Source: Streptomyces aculeolatus
GTDB taxonomy: Bacteria; Actinomycetota; Actinomycetes; Streptomycetales; Streptomycetaceae
Length of the DNA stretch: 64,000 bases
Assembly: GCF_020400605.1 (NCBI RefSeq)
Contig: NZ_JAINRD010000026.1
Span: 62,001 to 126,000 of the forward strand
Direction: 5' to 3'
Shown: piece by piece, positions 8,393-16,596 of the stretch
Layout of the letters: the number at the start of each line of letters is the position of its first letter
Position numbering within the stretch: the first letter of the stretch is position 1
The notes under the pieces: generated by a model
The model's input: only the letters and a program-made list of their open reading frames with translations
What the model was told of the DNA's origin: nothing
Databases searched by the model: none
Program-made: the position numbers and the translations under genes

Positions 8393-9506
8393 CGACGGAC
8401 TCCGGTCGCTGGGGCGGACCCGGCTTGTCGGTCCGCTGCGTCGGCACCTGCTTCTCCCCCGCGTCCGCCGGCCCGTGCCGCCGGTGCGGCTCGTGCGGCG
8501 GTGCGGTTCCGGCGGGCACCGGGTGGTGGCACGCGACCCCCGAGGCCAGTGCCGGCACCGCCGCGCAGGCGTCGGTGGCGTGGGCGCACCGCGGGGCGAA
8601 CGCGCAGCCCGGCGGCAGCGCGCCCAGCTCCGGCGGCAGGCCGGGGATGGGGGTGAAGCCGCGCTCCGGGAGGGCGTCGAGGAGGCCGCGGGCGTACGGG
8701 TGCCGGGGGCCGGGGGCGCCGAAGAAGGCGTCGGCGGCGGCGAGTTCGACGATCCGCCCGGCGTACATCACCGCCACCCGGTCCGCGATCCGCTCCGCGG
8801 CGGCCAGGTCGTGGGTGATCATCAGCAGCCCGTGCCCGTCGTCGACCTGGCGGCGCAGTTCGTCGACGGTGCGCTCGACGAGGTCGCGGTCGAGCCCGGT
8901 GGTCGGCTCGTCGGCCAGCAGCAGCGGCGGGCCGCCGACGAGCGCGAGGGCGGTGGCGGCGCGCTGGGCGAGGCCGCCGGACAGCTCGTGCGGGTAGCGG
9001 TCGAGGTGGTCGGCGGGGAACGCGGCGCGCGCCGCGGCCTCTTCCGCGGCGGCGCGCAGCGCGGCCTTGCCGCGGGTGCCGGTCAGCTCCCGGGCGACCT
9101 CCTGGAGCTGGGAGCGCACGGTCCTTACGGGCGTCAGGTGGGCGGCCGGGGACTGCGGGATGAGGCCGACACGGCGGCCGCGTACCCGGCGGGCCAGCTC
9201 CGCCTCCGCGGCGCCGAGCAGTTCCAGTTCGCCGAGGTGCGCGGTGCCCGCGGTCTCGGCGTTCTCGGGCAGCAGCCCGAGGAGCGCCGAGGCCAGTACG
9301 GACTTGCCGCAGCCGCTCTCGCCGACCAGGGCGACGCACTCGCCGGGGGCCAGCGCGAGGGAGACGTCGGTGACGGCGGCAACGTACCGGCCGCGGCGCA
9401 TCCGGAAGCGGACCGACATGCGGTCGAGGGTCAGCAGCGGCGCGGCGCCGGTGCCGGCGTCGGCGGTGCCGTCCGTGCGCTCGGGGTTCTGCGTCCGGTC
9501 CGTCAC
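8382..9506 (-). CDS. Nickel/peptide-type ABC transporter ATP-binding protein (NikD-like)
   Basis: 374-residue ATPase with a C-terminal oligopeptide/nickel-type (oligo_HPY) extension. Walker A is GESGCGKSV, the signature is ELSGGLAQR, Walker B is LLLADEPTTGLD, and the C-terminal Cys/Pro region reads GCAFAPRCAHATDAC. The GTG start at 9506 overlaps the stop of the upstream permease gene (GTGA). The upstream extension of the open frame is inside the permease gene and is a shadow. Cys residues in the tail are typical of Dpp/Opp/Nik ATPases. It probably pairs with the NikE-like subunit as a heterodimer. Confidence 0.87.
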   Translation of the reverse strand: MTDRTQNPERTDGTADAGTGAAPLLTLDRMSVRFRMRRGRYVAAVTDVSLALAPGECVALVGESGCGKSVLASALLGLLPENAETAGTAHLGELELLGAAEAELARRVRGRRVGLIPQSPAAHLTPVRTVRSQLQEVARELTGTRGKAALRAAAEEAAARAAFPADHLDRYPHELSGGLAQRAATALALVGGPPLLLADEPTTGLDRDLVERTVDELRRQVDDGHGLLMITHDLAAAERIADRVAVMYAGRIVELAAADAFFGAPGPRHPYARGLLDALPERGFTPIPGLPPELGALPPGCAFAPRCAHATDACAAVPALASGVACHHPVPAGTAPPHEPHRRHGPADAGEKQVPTQRTDKPGPPQRPESVDAR

Positions 9507-10420
9507 AGCGTCAGCTCCGATCGGCGGCGCGGATTCAGCCGCTCCCGCCACGCGCCGGCGAGACCGGCGACGGCGAGGGTCGGGATGATGATGAACAGAC
9601 CGGGGAAGAGGGTGGGCCACCAGTCCCCCGCGAGCAGCGCGCCGCGCGCGCCCTGCACCATCGCGCCCAGGCTCGCCTGGTGCGGCGGCAGCCCGAGGCC
9701 GAGGAACGACAGCGCCGACTCGTGCCAGATGGCGTGCGGCACCATGAGCACCGCCGCGAGGCCCGCCTGCGGCAGCACCCCGGGGACGAGGTGGCGGACG
9801 GCGACGCGGGTGCGCGAGGCGCCGCCGGAGACGGCCGCGTCCACGAACGGCCGGCCGCGCAGCGACAGCACCTCGGCGCGCACGATGCGGCACGTCGACA
9901 CCCAGTGCGTCAGCCCCACGGAGGCGACGACCGGCCACACCCCGGGCTGGAACAGGGCGACGATGAAGATGCCGAGCAGCAGGTGCGGCACGGAGGCGAA
10001 GACGTCCACCAGCCGCATCACGGCCCGGTCGACGTGTCCGCCGAGCGCACCGGCCAGCGCGCCGACGGCGGTGCCGACGACGGTGGCGACGAGCGCGGCG
10101 ACCACGCCGACGAGCAGCGAGACGCGCAGCCCGTAGACGCAGCGCAGCAGCACGTCGCGGCCGACGTCGTCGGTGCCGAAGAGGTGGGAGAGGGACGGCG
10201 GGGCCAGCTTGTTGCCGATGTCGACGGCCTGCTGGTCGAGCTGGACCAGCGGCGGCACGACGAGCACCGCGAGGACGGCCAGCGCGACGACCGCGGCGGA
10301 GGTGCGGACGCGCAGCGTGCGCACCGACTTGCGGCCGGTGCCGCGGGTGCGCCAGCGGGTCGCGTCCTGCGGCCCGTCGGGCGCGCCCGGCTTCGCCGCC
10401 GCCTGTGGTGTCTCAGCCAT
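9503..10420 (-). CDS. Nickel/peptide-type ABC transporter permease (NikC/DppC-like)
   Basis: 305-residue inner-membrane permease. A hydrophilic N-terminal 35 residues precede a first membrane helix, the conserved LFGTDDVGRDVL segment of DppC-type permeases, and further helices. The EAA-loop region is present around VDAAVSGGASRTRVAVRHLVPG. The ATG at 10420 overlaps the end of the upstream permease by eight bases. It functions as the second membrane subunit with the NikB-like protein. Confidence 0.88.
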   Translation of the reverse strand: MAETPQAAAKPGAPDGPQDATRWRTRGTGRKSVRTLRVRTSAAVVALAVLAVLVVPPLVQLDQQAVDIGNKLAPPSLSHLFGTDDVGRDVLLRCVYGLRVSLLVGVVAALVATVVGTAVGALAGALGGHVDRAVMRLVDVFASVPHLLLGIFIVALFQPGVWPVVASVGLTHWVSTCRIVRAEVLSLRGRPFVDAAVSGGASRTRVAVRHLVPGVLPQAGLAAVLMVPHAIWHESALSFLGLGLPPHQASLGAMVQGARGALLAGDWWPTLFPGLFIIIPTLAVAGLAGAWRERLNPRRRSELTL

Positions 10421-11402
10421 CGAAGCCCACTCTCGGGTCGGCGAGCCCGTACAGCAGGTCGGACAGCAGGTTGCCGAGGAGCACCGCCGCGGTCGCCAGC
10501 ACGGTCAGCGCGGCGAGCAGCGGGAAGTCGACGGACGTGGCGGCCTCGACGGTGGCCGCGGCGATCCCCGGCCAGCTGAAGACGGTCTCGATGAGCAGTG
10601 CGCCGGTGATCAGCTCCGGCACCCGGGTGCCGATGAGCGTGAGCACGGGCAGCAGCCCGGAGCGCAGCGCGTGCCCCAGCAGGACGGTGCGTTCGGCAAG
10701 CCCGCGGGAGCGGGCGCCGCGTACGGGGTCCTCGTCCAGGGCGTCGCCGACGCCCTGGCGGACGTAGAGCACGAACCACGGCATCTGCGAGACGGCGAGC
10801 ACCGACGCGGGCAGCAGCACGTGCTCGGCGACCTGCCCGAAGCTGACGACGTCCGTGCCGGTGTCGGTCAGCCCGCCGGCCGGCAGCGCGTCGAGCTGGA
10901 GCGCGAACAGCCAGACGGCGAGCAGCCCGAGCCAGAACGGCGGCGCCGCCTCCAGGGCGTACGCGACGGAGGTGACGGCCCGGTCGAGCAGCCCGCCGCG
11001 GCGGCGGGCGGCGAGGACGCCGAGCAGCGTGCCGGCCACGATGGCGACGGCGAACGCGACCGCGCACAGCAGCACCGTCCAGCCGATGCGCTCGCCGATG
11101 ACGTCGGCGACGGGCTGGCGCATGCTGGTCGACTCGCCGAGGTCGCCGGTGACGACGCCGGTCAGCCAGTCCCACCAGCGGGTGACGAACGGGTCGTCGG
11201 CGCCGAGGCTGTCGCGGAGCTGGTCCAGCGCCTCCTGGGAGGCGCTGAACCCGGCGGTGCCCGCGTACGCCTTCACCGGGTCGAACGGCGAGGCGGCGGC
11301 GATGGCGAACACCCCGAAGGTGACGGCCAGCAGGACGGGGACGGCGTACAGCAGCCGCCGCCCGGCCATCCGCGCCATCGGGGCAAGCGGCAGCCCGGTC
11401 AC
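10413..11402 (-). CDS. Nickel/peptide-type ABC transporter permease (NikB/DppB-like)
   Basis: 329-residue permease with a first helix at RRLLYAVPVLLAVTFGVFAI and a periplasmic region ending TGDLGES, both DppB/NikB features. The EAA-type loop is DEDPVRGARSRGLAERTVLLGH. The GTG at 11402 overlaps the stop of the binding-protein gene (GTGA) and is chosen on that ground. ATG codons at 11378 and 11369 are alternatives that would shorten the N-terminus by 8 or 11 residues. A very long upstream extension of this frame is a shadow of the binding-protein gene. Confidence 0.87.
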   Translation of the reverse strand: MTGLPLAPMARMAGRRLLYAVPVLLAVTFGVFAIAAASPFDPVKAYAGTAGFSASQEALDQLRDSLGADDPFVTRWWDWLTGVVTGDLGESTSMRQPVADVIGERIGWTVLLCAVAFAVAIVAGTLLGVLAARRRGGLLDRAVTSVAYALEAAPPFWLGLLAVWLFALQLDALPAGGLTDTGTDVVSFGQVAEHVLLPASVLAVSQMPWFVLYVRQGVGDALDEDPVRGARSRGLAERTVLLGHALRSGLLPVLTLIGTRVPELITGALLIETVFSWPGIAAATVEAATSVDFPLLAALTVLATAAVLLGNLLSDLLYGLADPRVGFDG

Positions 11403-13003
11403 GGCGCGGGCTGCCAGCTCTCGACGTTCCACCAGGGCCCGCTGCCGAAGCCGTGCTCGTGCGGCTCGACCTGGGTGGTCAGGCCGCGCCAGGTGTCGGC
11501 GACGACGTAGATGTGGTCGATGTGGGTGAGGAAGATGTAGCCCGGGTTCTCCGTGAGTTCCTGCTGCACCTTGTCGTACGCCCGCTTGCGCTCGGCCTTG
11601 TCGCCGGACTCCCGGCCCTCGGCGAGGGCGGTGTCGACGTCCGGGTTCTCGTACGAGGCCATGTTGTTGAAGCCCTGCCCGGCCAGCTCGGAGTTGAGCA
11701 TCGGGTAGAGGTCGAAGTCGGGGTCGGCTGGGCTGCCGCCGCCGGCGAGCACGGCGTCCTCGCCCATCCGCGGCTCGATGACCTCCCAGGTGCCGCTCTC
11801 CACCTTGGCCTCGATGCCGACCTTCTTGGCGTCGCCGGCGAAGGCGAGGGCGTGCTCCTGGCGGAGCTTGTCGCCGGAGGGGTAGTAGAGGGTGAACGAG
11901 GCGCGCTGCCCGTCCTTCTCGCGGATGCCGCCGTCGCCCGCGCGCCAGCCGGCGTCGTCGAGGATCTTCTCGGCCCTCGCGGTGTCGTAGGGGCGCTCGG
12001 TGCCCTGGGCGAACCACTCGCTGTCGGTGGGCACGGGCCCGTAGGCGGCCTTGCCGCGGCCCTCCAGCAGCTTGTCGACCATGGCGTCGCGGTCGACGGC
12101 CACGTCCAGCGCCCGGCGGATGGCGAGGTCGCCGGTGACGGGGTTGTCCGTGGGCAGGGTGACCGCGCGGTGGTCGAAGGTGGTGGCGGCGACGGTCTGC
12201 TTGTCGTCGTCCTCGGCGAAGGTCTTGGCGAGGTTCGGCGGCAGGATGGCGCCGTCGAGGTCGCCGGAGCGCAGCCGGGTGGCGCGGATGTCGTCGTCGG
12301 CGATGACCGCCATCGTCAGCTTCGCGACCTTCGGCTTGCCGCCCCAGTAGCCGGGGTTGGCGGAGAAGGTGAGCTTCTCGCCCTTGCGCCAGTTGTCCAG
12401 GACGTACGGGCCGGTGCCGATCGGCTCGGTGTTGAACGGGCCGGTGTTGACGTCGCCCTTGCCGGCGGCGTGCTCCGGCGCGATGGGCAGCACGGTGCGC
12501 TCGGCGAAGGCGGCGTAGGGGTACTTCAGCCGGAAGACGACGGTGTCGTCGCCCTCGGCCTCGACGCTGTCGACGGCCTCCAGGTCGCCCTTGGAGGGGT
12601 TGTTGGTGCCGGGGTCGAGGATGGTCTCGTAGGTGAAGACCACGTCGGCGGCGGTGAAGGGCTCGCCGTCGCTGAACGTCACGCCGTCGCGCAGCTTGTA
12701 CGTGTAGGTGGTGCCGTCGTCGGTGATCTCGGGCAGCGCGCGGGCGAGGGCGGGGCGCAGCTCCATGTCGGCGGTGCGGGCGAGGAGGCCGTCGAAGAGC
12801 TTGGAGTTGCCGTCCTTGCCGTAGCCGAGGAGCGGGCTGAGGGTGTCGGGTTCGGTGGAGACGCCGATGACGGCGGTGGCGCCGTCGCCGCCGGAGCCGC
12901 CGGAGTCGTCGTCGGCGTCCGGGTTCGAGCAGGCGGCGGCTCCCGCGAGCACCGCCGCTGCCGCCGTGACCGAGACCGCTGCGCGTATGCCGCGGACTGA
13001 CAT
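11399..13003 (-). CDS. ABC transporter substrate-binding lipoprotein, SBP family 5 (NikA-like candidate)
   Basis: 534-residue extracellular binding protein. A short signal peptide ends in a lipobox-like GAAAC at about residue 25, then an Asp/Gly-rich linker leads into the SBP_bac_5 fold (STEPDTLSPLLGYG, LRDGVTFSDGEPFTAADVVFT, GTGPYVLDNW). ATG at 13003 is preferred over GTG at 13009 because AGGGGAG at 13009-13015 gives a five-base spacing. It heads the five-gene operon. The dyad at 13033-13051 matches the nickel-responsive Nur box that controls nikABCDE in Streptomyces coelicolor, so nickel is the favoured substrate by context. Family 5 alone would equally suit dipeptides. Confidence 0.88.
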   Translation of the reverse strand: MSVRGIRAAVSVTAAAAVLAGAAACSNPDADDDSGGSGGDGATAVIGVSTEPDTLSPLLGYGKDGNSKLFDGLLARTADMELRPALARALPEITDDGTTYTYKLRDGVTFSDGEPFTAADVVFTYETILDPGTNNPSKGDLEAVDSVEAEGDDTVVFRLKYPYAAFAERTVLPIAPEHAAGKGDVNTGPFNTEPIGTGPYVLDNWRKGEKLTFSANPGYWGGKPKVAKLTMAVIADDDIRATRLRSGDLDGAILPPNLAKTFAEDDDKQTVAATTFDHRAVTLPTDNPVTGDLAIRRALDVAVDRDAMVDKLLEGRGKAAYGPVPTDSEWFAQGTERPYDTARAEKILDDAGWRAGDGGIREKDGQRASFTLYYPSGDKLRQEHALAFAGDAKKVGIEAKVESGTWEVIEPRMGEDAVLAGGGSPADPDFDLYPMLNSELAGQGFNNMASYENPDVDTALAEGRESGDKAERKRAYDKVQQELTENPGYIFLTHIDHIYVVADTWRGLTTQVEPHEHGFGSGPWWNVESWQPAP

Positions 13004-13032
13004 GCCCACTCCCCTGTTGAAGGCCGACTGTT

Positions 13033-13051
13033 ATTGCGAACCGTTCGCAAT
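13033..13051. promoter_or_regulatory. Nur-box-like operator of the nik-type operon
   Basis: ATTGCGAA-CCG-TTCGCAAT is a perfect 8-3-8 inverted repeat, 30-48 bases upstream of the binding-protein start. Its core can be read as TTGCGA-N5-TCGCAA, which matches the reported Streptomyces Nur box (tTGCaa-N5-ttGCAA) in architecture and in the invariant TTGC/GCAA. This predicts repression of the operon by nickel-loaded Nur. Confidence 0.65.
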
Positions 13052-13262
13052 TAGAACCCATGATCGGTGTGCGGCGCAATGAGGAGTCCACTTCGCGGGC
13101 ACCCGGCGGGCGCACCGTCCGCCGAGGTCAGCGGCGGGCGCGCCGCCCCGTTCCTTGCGTCGACCGGGTGGCCCGGGGTGGGACACGGCTGCCTTTACGG
13201 ATATTACGGGGCATTTCGGCCCGTAGCATCCGGTGTCCCGCACCCCACCGGGAAGGAACCCC

Positions 13263-14276
13263 ATGGCGCTCCCCCCGCTGTCCCGCACCCTCGCCGCCGG
13301 CGCCTGCCTGGCCGTACTCGCCGGCTCCGGCTACGGCTGGGCACTCGCCGCCGCGCCGCCGCCGAGCCCCGCGGGCACCAACGTGCTCGTCGTCGGCAGC
13401 GACTCGCGCGCCGGGCTGACCCGGGAGGAGAAGGACCGGTGGCACGCGGGCGGTGAGGCCTGCCGCTGCGCGGACGTGGTCATGGTCGTGCACCTGTCCG
13501 CCGACGGGCGGCGCGCGAGCGTCGTCAGCCTCCCCCGCGACTCCTACGTGCCGTTCGCCCCGCACGACGACGGCGAAGGACCCGCCGCGCACTCCGGAAA
13601 GATCAACGCCGCCCTCCAGCACGGTGGCCCCGACCTGCTGATGCGCACGGTGGAGCGCGCCACCGGGCTGGAGGTCGACCACTATCTGCAGGCGCGCTTC
13701 AAGGGGTTCGTCCAGGCGGTCGACGCACTGGGCGGCGCACCGGTGTGCACGAAGGAGCCGATGCGCGACGAGAACTCCGGCATCGACCTGGCGCCCGGGA
13801 AGCACCACCTGGACGGCGGCCGGGCCCTGCAGTACGTCCGCACCCGGCACAGCGGCCACGGCGACATCGACCGGGTACGCCGCCAGCAGCGGCTGGTCGC
13901 CGGGATCACCGGGCGGCAGCTGGCCGCGGGCACGCTGGAGGACCCGCGGAAGCTGCACGCGCTCGTCGGCGAGGTCGCCCGCGGGCTGCGCCCGGGACCG
14001 CGGACGGGTGTGGCGGACATGCTGGCGCTGGCCTGGCAGGCGCGCCGGCTGCGGCTCGCGGACGTGGAGTTCGCGACCGTGCCGCTGGCGAGCATCAGCC
14101 ACCCCGCGGGCGAGTGGGGCTCGGCGGTGAAGTGGAACGAGGCGCGGGCGCGCACCATGTTCCGGCGGCTGGCCGCGGACCGCAGGCTCGCGCCCGCCGA
14201 CGACGGGCGCGGCCCGCGCGGCGGCTTCGACTGGACGGGCCGGGTCGCCCCCGGCGACCGCATGGACTGCGACTGA
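13263..14276 (+). CDS. LCP family protein (LytR-CpsA-Psr)
   Basis: 337-residue membrane-anchored enzyme with one N-terminal hydrophobic helix and an extracellular LCP domain. Landmarks are VLVVGSDSRAG, DVVMVVHLSADG, VVSLPRDSYVPF and ALQYVRTRHSGHGDIDRVRRQQRL, containing the Asp/Arg residues that bind the polyprenyl pyrophosphate head group. LCP enzymes transfer polymers such as teichoic acid or arabinogalactan-like glycans from lipid carriers to peptidoglycan. ATG at 13263 is chosen because GGGAAGGA lies just upstream; a GTG at 13233 is possible. It is convergent with the secreted amidase, the two being separated by a strong hairpin. Confidence 0.92.
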   Translation: MALPPLSRTLAAGACLAVLAGSGYGWALAAAPPPSPAGTNVLVVGSDSRAGLTREEKDRWHAGGEACRCADVVMVVHLSADGRRASVVSLPRDSYVPFAPHDDGEGPAAHSGKINAALQHGGPDLLMRTVERATGLEVDHYLQARFKGFVQAVDALGGAPVCTKEPMRDENSGIDLAPGKHHLDGGRALQYVRTRHSGHGDIDRVRRQQRLVAGITGRQLAAGTLEDPRKLHALVGEVARGLRPGPRTGVADMLALAWQARRLRLADVEFATVPLASISHPAGEWGSAVKWNEARARTMFRRLAADRRLAPADDGRGPRGGFDWTGRVAPGDRMDCD

Positions 14277-14318
14277 CGCGCGCGGACGCGCTCCGCGCGG
14301 GCACGCCCGCGCACGCAA

Positions 14319-14352
14319 GCGGCGCCGCCGGGCATGGGACCGGCGGCGCCGC
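14319..14352. terminator. Bidirectional hairpin between LCP and amidase genes
   Basis: A perfect 13-bp stem (GCGGCGCCGCCGG and its complement) with an eight-base loop lies between the convergent genes ending at 14276 and 14366. No T-run follows, as is usual in high-GC actinomycetes. Confidence 0.7.
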
Positions 14353-14365
14353 GGTGCGGGACGGG

Positions 14366-16357
14366 TCAGAGGACCCGGCGCACGTTCACGTCATCGGCCT
14401 TGACGAAGCCGATGCGGTGCCCGATCTGGATGATGTGGTACTTCGTCTTGCCCCGGACCACCGTGCGGTCACCCGGTGCGGAGCCGTCGAAGGTCACCGC
14501 GCGGTAGTACTCGCCGGGGACCGTGCCGCCGTAGGAGTACGCCTGGCCGGCCTTGAACTCGTACGGGTGCGCCGAGATCGGCTGGTACGGGATCTCCGGC
14601 GGGTACGCCGCCTCCTCGGGGTAGGCCCGGCCGTAGACCGGCACCGACTCCATGCCCGCCTTGGGCGTGACGATCTTCCCGCCGGTGAACTCGGCGACCG
14701 GCGCGCCCGCGGGGTTGCGGAACCAGCCCTTCAGCCCGTGGTACCAGACCGCCACCCAGTCGCCCCTGCGCTCGGCGACCGCGTACCGCTGCCCGGCCGA
14801 GGCCCGGCTGCCGATGTCCGAGACGTGCATGTCGGACGCCCGGCCGTCGGGGTGCAGGCCGATGTCGGAGAGCAACGGGGAGTCCGCGTCGGGCTGCGAG
14901 TGCAGGATCACCGACGACGACGGCGACAGCGGGCACGGCTCCCCGGGGTCGGAGCCCGGCTCGTAGCTGCAGCCGGTGAACTGCGGCTTGTTGTCCTCGA
15001 AGTCCGGCTTGATCAGCACCATCGACTTCGAGATCCCGCCCGGGCTGCGCAGCGGCGCCTCCAGCAGCTCGAAGTAGCGCTCCCAGTCCCAGTACGGGCC
15101 CGGGTCCCAGTGCATGCCGGGGATGTTCGGCGTGGTCGTGCCGGGCACGTTGTCGTGGCCGATGACGTGCGTGCGGTCCAGCGGGATGTCGTACTTGGCC
15201 GCCAGGTAGCGCACCAGCGTCGCCGAGCTGCGCATCATCGCCTCGGTGTACCAGGTGCCCTGGTCCTTGGCGAAGCCCTCGTGCTCCAGGCCGATGGACT
15301 TGGCGTTGATGTTCCAGTTGCCGGCCTGCCAGGCGACGTCCTTGTGCTTGACGTGCTGGGCGATGTGGCCGTCGGAACTGCGCAGCGTGTACTGCCAGCT
15401 GGCGGCGCGGGTCGGGTCCTGGACCATGTTGATGACACCGGGGTAGCGGCCCTCGGTGTCGTGGATGACGATGTATTCGATCTTCTGGTCGCGCGGCCGG
15501 TTCGCCTTGTCGTGGTTGACGTACGCCCCGGGGTCGTCCGGGTTCGTCTGCCGGTACGTCGCCGGGATCCACTCGCAGCCGAGCCCCTTCGGGCACTCCA
15601 CGTCCTCGGCCGCCAGCCGGGGCAGGCCGAGTTCGCCGAGCCACCGCTGCTGCGGGGCCACGGACGGGTCGCCGGCGAGCCGGACGGCCTGGCCGTCGTC
15701 GGTGGTGCGGGCGGCGCCGTCGCGGATGGTCGCGTACACCTCGTCGGCGAACGTCGCCGCGTCCTGCTCGTACGCGGCGCCCGCGTACTTCGCGACCGCG
15801 CCGTACCAGTCGGCGGGGTCCGCGGAGGCCGGCGCGCCCAGGTCCTCCTGGTACGCGGCCAGCAGCGCGGCGCCGCCGGCGATGTTCTCGGCGGGCTTCG
15901 CGCGCAGCGTCGCCGCGTCGGTGCCGGTCAGCTCGGCGGCCCGGTACAGCGTGGTGAGGGCCGGGCCGAACTCCTCGTCGCCGACGGGCCTTTCGGTGTC
16001 GCCGCGGGGGTCCTCCGCGGTGCCGCCGTGGTGGTCCTCGGCGAGCACGGTGGGCGCGTCGGTCAGGTGCATGGGGCCGTAGCCGGCGTCGGTGCTCGGC
16101 TCACCGGCGTGGGTGTCCCAGCGGGACTCCAGGTACGACACGCCGAGCAGCACGCTCTCCGGCACGCCGTACTCGCCGGCCGCGGCGGCGTACGCCGCCT
16201 GCCGGGTCGCGGGCGCCGCCGCGTCCCCGCCGCCGTCGGCGGCGGCCGGGAGGGACGCCGAGGTCAGCGGCAGGAGCAGGCCGGCGGCGACGGCGGCCGT
16301 CGCCCAGGGTCGTCTTCGCAGGTTCACCCGCGGGCGGGTGGCTGGGGTGGGAGGCAA
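14366..16357 (-). CDS. Secreted N-acetylmuramoyl-L-alanine amidase, PGRP/amidase_2 type
   Basis: 663-residue secreted peptidoglycan hydrolase. After a signal peptide (RRRPWATAAVAAG to AAADG) comes a helical region starting QAAYAAAAGEYGVPESVLLGVSYLESRW, reminiscent of lytic-transglycosylase-like or alpha-helical wall-binding modules. The amidase_2/PGRP domain spans roughly residues 285-450. Zinc ligands are visible in YIVIHDTEG, in VIGHDNVPG and at the Asp of MHWDPGPYW; GLEHEG supplies a further His. The C-terminal 200 residues contain SH3-like repeats ending VKADDVNVRRVL. The start is TTG at 16357, chosen because GAGGAG sits six bases upstream; a GTG at 16327 lacks a ribosome-binding site. 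Confidence 0.9.
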   Translation of the reverse strand: MPPTPATRPRVNLRRRPWATAAVAAGLLLPLTSASLPAAADGGGDAAAPATRQAAYAAAAGEYGVPESVLLGVSYLESRWDTHAGEPSTDAGYGPMHLTDAPTVLAEDHHGGTAEDPRGDTERPVGDEEFGPALTTLYRAAELTGTDAATLRAKPAENIAGGAALLAAYQEDLGAPASADPADWYGAVAKYAGAAYEQDAATFADEVYATIRDGAARTTDDGQAVRLAGDPSVAPQQRWLGELGLPRLAAEDVECPKGLGCEWIPATYRQTNPDDPGAYVNHDKANRPRDQKIEYIVIHDTEGRYPGVINMVQDPTRAASWQYTLRSSDGHIAQHVKHKDVAWQAGNWNINAKSIGLEHEGFAKDQGTWYTEAMMRSSATLVRYLAAKYDIPLDRTHVIGHDNVPGTTTPNIPGMHWDPGPYWDWERYFELLEAPLRSPGGISKSMVLIKPDFEDNKPQFTGCSYEPGSDPGEPCPLSPSSSVILHSQPDADSPLLSDIGLHPDGRASDMHVSDIGSRASAGQRYAVAERRGDWVAVWYHGLKGWFRNPAGAPVAEFTGGKIVTPKAGMESVPVYGRAYPEEAAYPPEIPYQPISAHPYEFKAGQAYSYGGTVPGEYYRAVTFDGSAPGDRTVVRGKTKYHIIQIGHRIGFVKADDVNVRRVL

Positions 16358-16516
16358 CGGGACTCCTCAGGGGGTCGGGACGAGGACGTGCGCGTGCGGT
16401 GCGTATCAGGGGTACCGACTCGGCCGTGTACCCGTCAATCCCTCCCAGGGGCACGAAAGTTGCACGTCAGCCCGGCTGCCGCCCAACTGCGCGGCGGCAC
16501 TGGTCCAGACCGATGT

Positions 16517-16595
16517 CGGCGGCCGGCCGCGGCTTCGCACCGCGACCGGCCGCCGTACGGCCGCCGGGCCAACCCGCCCGGTCGCCCGGCGGCCG
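16517..16595 (-). terminator. Tandem hairpins ending the furanose-importer operon
   Basis: Two GC-rich hairpins follow the last permease gene directly. One at 16558-16595 has a perfect 12-bp stem and 14-base loop, starting one base after the stop. A second at 16517-16555 has a 10-bp stem. Together they look like a strong intrinsic terminator, also insulating the divergently read amidase promoter region (16358-16516). Confidence 0.6.
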
Positions 16596-16596
16596 G

